From Spirodela intermedia (Eukaryota > Streptophyta > Magnoliopsida > Alismatales > Araceae), in contig LR746270.1 of the NCBI GenBank assembly GCA_902729315.2, positions 3,372,501 to 3,436,500 of the forward strand: DNA of 64,000 nucleotides, read 5' to 3'. Below the pieces are notes generated by a model. That model did not search any database and was not told the DNA's origin. It saw nothing but the letters and a program-made list of their open reading frames with translations. A program made the position numbers and the translations under genes. Below, piece after piece: positions 51,955-60,700 of this stretch (position 1 is the first letter of the stretch; every line of letters starts with the position of its first letter).

Positions 51955-53905
51955 TTAGGCCCCAACAACCTCTGTCTCCTCTACTGGAGCTTCTTCTCCG
52001 GATCTCTCAACCTTTACCCCGATGTCCTCGGAGTAATCGCCGTGAACCTTCATGGATTTCAAAGGGTTGAAGGAGATTTACAGATCAATAAATAAGAATC
52101 ACTCACTAGTTAGATATATGCTTTCAGATAAAGAATCGACATATAGGAGATTTTTTTACCTCCATTAGTTTCCCAAGATCAAATTTGGGCGCCTTCAAGA
52201 TCTTGACCTTGCGGATGAAAACATTCTGAAGGGGGTAGATGCTCGAGGTCGCCTTCTCAATTTCCTTCCCAATAACTTCAGGAATGAACTTCTGCACAAG
52301 CTCCTTCAGATCACAAGATGTGGCTTGGTTGATCATAATTTCAGTCATCTTCCGACGAATCTACAGTGAAATGACAGCAGAACCCATTTCAGAACAGGGG
52401 AATTTTTTTGATAAATAAAAAGAAAACAAAATTTTGAAGTCTAGCACACCTGTCTGATCTGACTGGACTGGGCATAACAAGTGCGCTTGACCTGATTAGG
52501 GCGTCTCTTGGTGAACCCAATGCAGAACAACCGCAAGGTGTAGCTGTCGGTTGTCTTCACATCAACATGGGCCTCAATCAATGTCTGCCACTTGCGAACC
52601 AAGGATCGGAGCTTGTCGGTGGTGAAGTTCATGCCCTGAAAGATAACCGCGTAGGATTTCGGTGCAGAATTGAGTGGCGTTAGAAAACCTGAGAGAATTA
52701 GCATCTAAGGAGGGAGTTCTAATTATCAGGATTTCATACCCAGAAGTTGGTGAGGACATTCTTCCCTTGGATGTCCTCTGCACGGAGGCGGATCTTCCTG
52801 TAGTGCTGATCTTCATCGTTCTGAAGATCAGCAAGACAGACCTCAAACACTCTGTGCTTCAGTCCGTCACTTGCAGTCTGAAATAAAACTAAGGGAATCA
52901 AACGGGGAAAATTACACAATAGTTTATTTTTGTTGACGTCTTTTTTTGAGTGACTGCGCGGTGATCAAGCCTAAGATTAGAAAAATGATATGAAACAGAC
53001 AATAATAATCCAGCTAATAGTAGCATAAGAATAAGATAATAATCGGTGATGTGCTGGAGTTACAAAATATAGAGCGATGAAGTATGTTATAGTCCAATCA
53101 AATTCGGTCCAGAAAATGATATGGACCTGAATCAGAATTGTGGTTGATATCAACCAATAGACAAATTTGAGGAGAGATCTAACGAGACAGGGTGTCTAGT
53201 AAAACATACCGGTAACAACCATAAAAATTACACCAAAAAATAAGGAAGATGTTTCAAAATAATGCTCCATGGACTTATTGGTAATTGATGTAGACAAGAA
53301 GTCCATATCGTCATGACGAACGTCTTTTCTCAAGTTTCACTCACTGACTGCCCTTTAGTTGATTATGTCTACGGTGAACTATGCTCTTCCAGATAAGAAA
53401 TCCACACCGCCGGCATACCACATATAAAAGAATTTTCACACAAGACCAAACGATGAAGGAAAAGAACTGCACAGACTAAGGATAACTTGGGGTGCTGCAA
53501 TAGAGTGGAGGAAGGTTTAGACGCTGACCCTGGTACCCTGCGTCCTAGAAACGAGAGTCTTCCCAACGTTCCTAACACTGAAGACCGACGGCGCCTTGAT
53601 GTCGTACCAATCCTTCTTAGCAAAGGGATCAGCCCTGCAGAGGTTCCCATAAGAAAAAAGCACAAATGAGACGTAGAATCGAAATGCGGCACCACGCAAC
53701 TGTGAACATAGACGGATTCTATGGATCTTTGACGATAACATACGCCTTCTTCTTCCCGCCCTTCTTCCCCTTGGAGATTCTCTTGTTCTTCCTGCCAAAA
53801 ACACAGTGACAACATCAGAATCGAAGTGATTGCAGCGTAAGAGAACGTCGAAGGAGGTGTCCAGAAGGGGGAGAGCGCTAGAACAGGTTCTCACCCGACG
53901 GCCAT
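51955..53905 (-). CDS. RPS3A: 40S ribosomal protein eS1 (RPS3a), 7 exons
   Basis: Minus-strand exons: 53905-53895, 53791-53744, 53634-53529, 52877-52740, 52635-52450, 52360-52160 and 52047-51955, giving 260 aa. The start [20 protein letters not shown], the core [39 protein letters not shown] and [20 protein letters not shown], and the acidic tail [13 protein letters not shown] are all hallmarks of eS1. It is a component of the small ribosomal subunit near the mRNA exit. The first coding exon is only 11 nt (ATG plus two codons and two bases), and the second is 48 nt. The terminal exon encodes [10 protein letters not shown], the normal C-terminal continuation. A telo-box lies in the upstream leader. 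No frameshift or missing segment was found. Confidence 0.97.
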
Positions 53906-54841
53906 GGCTGCTCCTGCTGCCGCGGCGGCTGCTCCGACAGGCTTCGACGAGGAGAATCGGCCGCCAAGGGGATTGCGGAAACCCTAACTGGATTCAACTA
54001 TTTATAGTTCCGAACTCCCACTTCATGTAGGGCTCTTTAAGTGGGTTCGGGCTTTTCCCACCCATAGAGCCCGATTCCTCCGGCCTGTTCAGTAAGGAGA
54101 GATGGATTAACAACGTGGCAGCTAGGCATGTCCGCGGGCCGGGCGGGCCTATGTTGGCCATGTTGGGACAGCCCGGCCCGGAACCATATAACACCGAAAA
54201 TGGGCAGTGCTGCTGGTGTTCAGCCCAGCCCACTAAACCCCTGATATGAAAAAATGAAAATATACGGCCCTAATTATTGACATAAAATAATAAAATCATA
54301 GGGTTATACTTCATATTACCCCATTAAATTTTCATTGTTTCTAAAAAGCGGAGGAGAAGCGTAATCGTGCTGGCATACACCTAAAAAGTTGATTCCCCCC
54401 TTCCGCGTAATTTATAGAGATAAAAGGTTATTAATTAAAAAATAAAGTTCGTTTTAACCCCTCTTAAAGATGCTACTTTTCAATACAGCGATCAGAGATA
54501 GTAACTGTTTTGGTTCTCAAACAAGCCCCTCGACTATTTAAAAGAAAAACAATTCCATCCCGTCTATTAAAATATATCAATTACTTTTAAGATAAAATTA
54601 TCCTAAATTCCCAAATTTCCAAATTCCGACTAAAAATTTAATGTTTTTAGGGTTAGAGAAAAAAATGTCCATTTTTGCACTCAAAATTTTTATATTTTTT
54701 AAATTTTAAAAACAGAAATAAATATTTTCTTGTGGAACGTTGAGGAAACTAGCCTTCTTCCTCCTCCCCGGCGGCGCCGACGCCGTTAACCTCGTCGGCG
54801 GCGGCAGCGGAGTTTCTTCTCTCCGTCTTCCAGGGAGGGAG
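53906..54841. promoter_or_regulatory. Divergent promoter region of RPS3a and the AKAP17A-like gene
   Basis: A perfect telo-box (AAACCCTAA, 53979-53987) sits about 75 nt upstream of the RPS3a start codon. GGCCC/GGGCC-rich blocks at about 54130-54240 supply site II-like elements. This pair of motifs is the standard signature of plant ribosomal-protein promoters. The right half (54240-54720) is AT-rich; the sequence becomes GC-rich just before the AKAP17A-like start at 54842. Confidence 0.7.
53979..53987 (+). promoter_or_regulatory. Telo-box of the RPS3a gene
   Basis: Sequence AAACCCTAA within the probable RPS3a leader or core promoter. Telo-boxes are common in promoters of plant ribosomal-protein genes. 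Confidence 0.75.
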
Positions 54842-56938
54842 ATGAAGCAGAAGAGGGCCAACGGGAGGCCGCAGTTGCAGGCGGTCCCGCCTACGGAGGC
54901 CATAGATTTGGGAGTTGGCGGGCTTTCCCTCTGCCCTCGCCTCAAGCTCCTTCTGAGCTTCTTCCGCTCCGATGCGTCCGTCAGGCCAGTCGACGAGTGG
55001 AAGCTCAAGAGGGCGCTCCTGGATTTCCTCCACGACTCGATCGGGCTCTCCGTCCCTGAGGAAGACCTTGCCATCCACAAGCTCCCCGATCTCAACAAGC
55101 GGAAGCGCAGCGAGCCAGTGGCCGCCGGTGCCCTCTTCATCCGGGATTTGGATCACCTGAGGAGGAGGGGCAAAGGGGAACAAGAAGAAGAGGATGGGGA
55201 GTTTCCCCGGAGGAGGTTCTTCGAGTGGAGGGACTCCGTTGTGGGGAAGACGGACGGGATCGAGCTGAATATCGAGGGCGTGAAGTTCAGATTGACCGTG
55301 GAGATCCCTCCGTCGGACGATTTCGATCAATTGAAAAAATCCTGGGAAGATTTCTTCTCCACCCAGCCTTTGGGAACAAGTAAGAACGGATTTATTTAAA
55401 TTGAGTGCGGAATTTCGCTGATTTCATATTTTCCGTGGAATCACTTCTTCTGTTCGTACGGTTCTCAGGGTATTCTTCGAGAGGCGCTCTCCGAAGACCC
55501 GACACTATTGTTGTTGCAGGGGTGCCTTCAAGGTGGTTTGCCGAGCCGCGGGTGTCGTCTAAGCCTTCCATGCTGGTTACCCACACCATATTTTCAGTGC
55601 TCGGGAAGATCAGGTGTGCGCGAAGAACCATTTCATCGCCCGTAGATCGTCTTTTTCTCTGATTTATTTGTATCAAAGAAATCAATAATTTCATTTCGGT
55701 AGTTATTACCTTCAAGCGATCATCTGTTTATAATGTTGAGTTAGAAACTCTTCAAACCGATCATATCTGGAAAAAAAACACTATAATAAATCAAATTATG
55801 CATATCTATTGGAATCATAAGGTCATCATCGTGACTAACAAAAGAAATCTTTGGGAAATCTAATCAGCCCCTTACTTTACCTTGAGGGAAGGATTAACTT
55901 ACAGTCCTAGAGCTAGAACCAGTGTGCTGTCTCAGATTGCTCCTGGTGATTCTTAGCACTGAAAATATGGTGTGGGTAACCAGCATGGAAGGTGAGTTTC
56001 AGGGGGAAGGTGCTCTGCAATTCATGGCTGTTGACTATGGAGATTGACGCAGGTCACTCTGATGCTTGTGCTTACAGTCTTTCTTGGCTTCTTCTGTGCT
56101 TTAGGGCAACCTCCTAATTAGCTGTATTTTGCTCAGAGATGGGCAGTGATGCATTGAACGCCTTCTCCGGGTTGGGGTTACCAGCCTACAGCTACCTACG
56201 CCACTTCACTCATTTCTTTGATGGGATGATCATGATTATGATGTGGAGTGTATGAATAAGTTTTAGGAAAAAAATATATGTTCTGGACTTGTCTATTTTC
56301 TTGAAGTAGATCCGATTAGGATTATGATGTGGAGTGTATGAACAAATTCTTGGGAAAATTGAGTTCTGAACAGATATATTTTCTTGAAATAGATCCGATT
56401 ATAATTATGATGTGGAGTTTATGAATAAATTATTGGGAAAATTGTGTTCTGAACTGATATTTCTCTGATTTACCTACCCATTCCATCCTTTGTCCTCACC
56501 ATAAGAATGCTCCTCAATTGGAAGATTTTTTCCGAAAAAAATTCAAAGGATATTCAGAAATTCAGACAATTGCAGTTCTGGTTTTATTTATTTCGATATG
56601 GTTCACATATTCATCGGCCATGTACCAGGTACATCTTTTTTTCTTCTGCATATTGACTCATTCCCTCTGATGCAATAGGAATCTTAGTGTAGCTAGCGAC
56701 GATGCTTCAGGTAAGGACGAAGGGAGTAAAGGAGATCTTCTCTCTGGACTTCATTGCAAGGCCTGGGTTCAGTTCGAGGATTATAGCGACTTCTGTGCTG
56801 CAACAAAGGTTCTCTGTGGGCGTTCGATGCATAAGGTGGAGATGGAACTTAAGCCCTTTTGCTTATTTTTATCTAAAACTTTGGATTCGATGAAATGTTG
56901 ATAGACTGATGAAAATATAAAGAACAATAATATTTATT

Positions 56939-56973
<35 letters not shown>

Positions 56974-57551
56974 GCCTGCGCGATTTATTGTCTTAATTAG
57001 TTACCCTTTTTGACCGGCTTGTTCTTCAGGAAGGATCGCGTCTGAAATCGGACTATGAAGTATCGTGGGACAGGGAGGGATTCTTCAGGATCCTTGAGGA
57101 AAGAACACCCAGAAGCCACCTTGAAGAAAGTAGTCAAACCTATCAACAATCACTTGCAGGCCGTCTGAGGAGGGAAGCCCCGAGAGTTCAATCAGAGGCC
57201 ACTCGCATTCCAAAGAGGTTCAGGGTAATATATCTCATCCGATCTTCTACGTCCTGATTGGAATCTGAGTCACCTGTTGATGTTTTCTGCGCAATTTCAA
57301 TTGGATGGTTCTGGGTTGACCACAGCCCAAAATAGGCTGACCCAGCCGATTTTGGATTATCATTAAAAAGAAATCGTGTCGGGTGCGAATGAAAGTCAAC
57401 CATAGTTGTGGAGTCTATAAGATTTCTTCATGACCAGCCAGTTCATGTACCGTTGACCGACTCTCATGATCATCCTCCTTTTTTTTTCTCCCTTTGTCCA
57501 GATTCCTCAAAAATGAACTTGACGTCCGTGTCTGAAAACATGCAGGAATGA
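54842..57551 (+). CDS. AKAP17A-like RNA-binding protein, 5 exons
   Basis: Exons: 54842-55379, 55469-55613, 56679-56835, 57030-57224 and probably 57546-57551, giving about 346 aa. The first ATG is at 54842 (MKQKRANGRPQLQAVPP); the frame is open further upstream only from a TTG. The N-terminus carries LSLCPRLKLLLSFFRSDA. Exons 2-4 encode an RRM-like region: PDTIVVAGVPSRWFA, THTIFSVLGKIRNLSVAS, LHCKAWVQFEDYSDFCAAT and SDYEVSWDREGFFR. This parallels human AKAP17A, a splicing-speckle protein that influences alternative splicing. Plants lack classical PKA, so the splicing role is the more transferable one. The tiny last exon encodes only Glu plus stop; without it the protein ends about ten codons into the last intron. 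Intron 2 carries two repeat features described separately. Confidence 0.82.
55564..55601 (+). repeat. Left arm of a perfect 38-nt inverted repeat (inside exon 2)
   Basis: Coding sequence of AKAP17A-like exon 2 (the KPSMLVTHTIFSVL part). It is matched without mismatch, in reverse complement, by 55955-55992 in the following intron. Both arms would be in the same pre-mRNA with a loop of about 350 nt. Confidence 0.95.
55955..55992 (-). repeat. Right arm of the perfect 38-nt inverted repeat (inside intron 2)
   Basis: Exact reverse complement of 55564-55601. It is framed on the plus strand by an AG (55955-55956) with CTTAG immediately before the CACTG start, and by a consensus donor GTGAGT beginning at about 55992, so it resembles a small cryptic exon of about 35 nt. 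Similarity stops sharply at both ends. Confidence 0.95.
56234..56470. repeat. Three-copy tandem repeat of about 85 nt in an AKAP17A-like intron
   Basis: Units anchored by ATTATGATGTGGAGT begin at 56235, 56321 and 56404 (periods 86 and 83). They share TATGAA(T/C)AA(A/G)TT, GGGAAAATTG, TTCTGAAC and TATTTTCTTGAA(A/G)TAGATCCGATTA. The third is truncated. No coding potential. Confidence 0.85.
56938..56971. repeat. (CT)n microsatellite in an AKAP17A-like intron
   Basis: Pure CT run about 60 nt upstream of exon 4. It could act as part of an extended polypyrimidine region. Confidence 0.9.
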
Positions 57552-59554
57552 GGTGTCTTCGGCGGAAGCAAAAGGTCAACGGTAGTGGATCTCTATCTTG
57601 TCAAGATCATCTGAATCTCTTATCACCGCGTTCATTCTATCTACAAATTTTTGTCGTGTTATCTATCTCCCGATTTGCAAACGATAGAATTCATGCCTAA
57701 TCTGAAGCATCTCCTGATGTAGAATGTCAACTGGACGTGGGTTTTTTTTCGGGTAATGTGTTCCTCTCCTTGGAATCTCTTTCACTATTCGTTGACAAGA
57801 TTAATAATGTAGGAGACTTCTTCATGGATCTTCTCCGGGTATCAGAGCTGGACCTGGCCCCTCAACGGTGAGGCCAGAGCCAGGCGGTCTCAGCCCGTTG
57901 ACTTCCTAATATGAATGTGGGACCCAATAGCGCTCTTACCGAGTTTCACTCTCTAGAAGAGCTGCCCTCCATGGAGATCTCTTCGTCTCCGGTTGTACCA
58001 TCGAATTCCAAGGTCAGACCTGAAAATCTACATCATCGAGCACGATTTACATGGAACAGGGAACGTTGGTGAGTTGGACCCTCTGTTCCCGTTCGTCCGA
58101 TGCCTTGTCCGAGGCGTTGCGCCGCCGTCGGTGGTCGGGGACGGCGGCAATCTGTGATCCTTCATGCTGGGCACGGCGTACCATCATATGGAGATGAACA
58201 AGATAGCGAAAGCCCGCCCAAACGCTGGCAGGCAGAGAGGGTAGCTAAGAGCTTTTGACATATGCCCGCGTTGAGGATTCGGATTCTTCTGAGGACAGCT
58301 TTGGTAGAGAGTGAACTACCCACGTGTCAATTTGACTTTCACCGGATATTTTGGTCCGTTCGTCACGTGTATAACCGTCCTCAAATGTCAAGGTCTAGTG
58401 AAATTCTGCATTTAGACCATACCTACGGAGTCAAAGGGTTCCTTGTAAGATGGCTCCTCGTGTCGCTGCATCATAGTGTTTTTTTTTTCTCCTTCTATTT
58501 CAAGTAAAGTAAAGTGGATTTTTCTAATGCTTAAAGTCTTTATATTTGTATACTGTGTTTAAAATAATCACAAATAATTTTATAACTATTTAATTTTAAA
58601 AATGTATTCAACGGTGTGCCGGCAGCGGGTGGATTAGTCGCATTAGTAGGGTGCCGCCCCTTGTTCATTTGCACACGTGTAACATCGCAATGCTTTGGCT
58701 TTATTGCTCATCATAGAGTGACACGATTTTAATCAATGCGATACTGGTAGAACAGTCTTGGATTTATTGATACAAAGAGATAAGGGCATGAATGTGAAGA
58801 TGGTCTCACTCTAATGTGAGTAGATCTATTAAGATCAATCGAACAATGATTAACAAAAAAGGAAATTAATGGTTAAAAGTAGGGCTCCACTTGAATCATT
58901 GGCAGTCGTTGTTCTTGAATATGATACCCTAATAATCAATCGAAAAGGATTTACCAATGCAGAAAAATGAAAACTTTCAATCATGGGCTATTTATCTCGT
59001 ACATGCACGAAGTGTAGTATGACTATAAAAATTTGATCGTGTCAAAACTCTTAAAATTAGGACGAGGCTTACTATCTATGCCTCATGGCCTCAACCCTAG
59101 CCCATGCGGATGGTCCTTTGAACTCCGTCTGCTCCTCTTGGGGCCCCTAGATTTCATTCTTTCTGATGCTTTCCCAAGATCAGCTCCGACTGGGATCTGA
59201 TGGGGCGGCTGGATCAGATCCTGAAGAGCATATTCGGAGCTCTTTTTCTTTTTTTGGGTAAATTAGTAGAGGCTCAAGATCAAGTTTGGGAAGAAAAACA
59301 ATCGAGACGAGCCGTTCTTGGGATCTGAAAGGATCCGTTCAAGTACGAAGAAATAAACAAGTCACTCGGCGACAATGGGAGAATTCCAGAATTCAGATAA
59401 TAAGTAATTCCGACTGCGGGTCAAATCCGGCGGAGGAACCGCAGAGGTTTTTCTTACTGAAAAAAATAGTGGATCAAACGAGAACATACGAAAATGCTGC
59501 TCCTGTCTTTCCCTCATCATGTCTTCTTCGGGATTCTGGTCCTTCTCGCACGTC
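57552..59554. other. Intergenic region between convergent AKAP17A-like and CYSTM genes
   Basis: No supported gene. At 57837-57848 GGGTATCAGAGC matches the initiator-tRNA primer-binding site at 11 of 12 positions, suggesting an LTR element remnant. A GC-richer patch at about 57950-58250 has short frames that I do not recognise. About 58500-59100 is AT-rich. The part from about 59280 to 59554 is probably the CYSTM 3' UTR. Confidence 0.45.
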
Positions 59555-60159
59555 TCAGAAGCAAGCATCCAGGAGGCAGCAACAGCAGAGAGCAGCCAAA
59601 CTGCGCCGAGGGCCAAAAACAGAGGATTCGATTGATGAATGAACACCGTGAAAATGGAAGGACTCAGCGGATCCGTCGGCGACGGCCGTCATTCTCCACG
59701 ATCACCATCCGGATCCGCGATCCCACGACGGGTGCCGGCTCGAGACGAGGTAAGACAGTGCGCGAAGGAGACAGAGAATGGGGATGCCGGAAACTCACCA
59801 TCCCTCCAAGAACGATGGACTATTGCTCTGCTTCTGCGGAGGAGGCTGCGCGTAACCCTGCGGAGGGTAACCCTGCGGGGGGTAGCCCTGCGGTGGATAC
59901 CCCTGCGGGGGATATCCCTGCGGCGGGTAGCCCTGCGGCGGGTACCCCGCCGGTGGATATGCGTCCTTGGGGTAACCTTCCGGAGGATACCCTAATTCAC
60001 AGCACACAACAGAGAAAGCACGATGAGCCTCTGAAAACCATCAGATCTGCCCCGATAGATCCACAGAGCCTGAAAAACGGGAGCCAGAGCCAGAGAGAGA
60101 AGCTTACCTTGTGGAGGAGGCACTCCGACGGGTGGCGGCTGCTGGTTGTAGTAGCTCAT
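59555..60159 (-). CDS. Cysteine-rich transmembrane-module (CYSTM) peptide with GYPPQ repeats, 3 exons
   Basis: Minus-strand exons 60159-60108, 59991-59799 and 59600-59555 give 96 aa. It begins MSYYNQQPPPVGVPPPQG, then GYPPEGYPKDAYPPA and six successive GYPPQ pentapeptides. It ends SPSFLEG|CLAALCCCCLLDACF, the canonical CYSTM C-terminal module. CYSTM proteins are small tail-anchored or palmitoylated plasma-membrane proteins linked to stress responses, and Pro/Gly/Tyr-rich versions include the WIH group. The terminal exon is only 46 nt and lies about 200 nt away, so reading exon 2 through misses the diagnostic Cys cluster. The long plus-strand frame opposite (59494-60342) is a composition artefact. 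Confidence 0.93.
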
Positions 60160-60269
60160 GGCTGCGCTTCCGGCGAGCGGGGGAGAGGAGAGGGAGGAAG
60201 AAGACGATGGATGAGGAAGACGGCAACGACGGACGAACCGAGGGGAATAAAAGGGAGGCAGTTGCATTG

Positions 60270-60700
60270 GGGCCCACCGATGCGCTGTCCTGATCAACGA
60301 CCGTCCGTTCTGGGTAAACTCCCAAGAATTGCCGTCACGTGAGTCAAAAATTTTCAATATATATTTTAATTAAGCTCTCCTATAAATTTCAAATTCATCT
60401 AAAACCTCAAAGTTATTTTAACTATGTTTTTGCCCGATAGCCTGTATTATTACGAGGCTTTAATTAAATGAAATAAAGCCCCGCCATTACATTCTGTGTG
60501 CTGTAGAGTTTTGAAGGTGGGTCCCATCTATGCACTGTCCTCAGTATCTACCGTCCGTTGGTGAGAAAACTCGAAGAATTCCCGACAGGTGAGTCAATTT
60601 TTTTCAATGGGTTTTTTAATTAAGCCCTCCCGCATATTTTATATTTTTATTATTACGACGTTGAAGTAAATTAAAGAAAGCACCCCCATATATTCCGTCT
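60270..60700. repeat. Imperfect direct duplication upstream of the CYSTM gene
   Basis: A unit starting at about 60270 is repeated at about 60519. Shared phrases include GGG(C/T)CCA, TGC(G/A)CTGTCCT, ACCGTCCGTT, AGAATT(G/C)CCG, GTGAGTCAA and TTTTTTAATTAAGC(T/C)CTCC. Period is about 250 nt. It lies 110-540 bp upstream of the CYSTM start codon, so it could carry duplicated promoter elements. Confidence 0.7.

Noticed and set aside
53060-53140. C/D-box snoRNA-like motifs in an RPS3a intron
   Set aside because: A CGATGAAG and a CCTGAA occur with plausible spacing, but on the strand opposite the host gene and without a terminal stem.
57950-58250. Possible pseudogene fragment with frames such as LDPLFPFVRCLVRGV
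   Set aside because: No family recognised and frames are short; left as unannotated intergenic sequence.
59494-60342. 282-codon plus-strand open frame
   Set aside because: It lies opposite the CYSTM exons and introns; its Ala-Gly-Pro repeats are the complement of the GYPPQ repeat.
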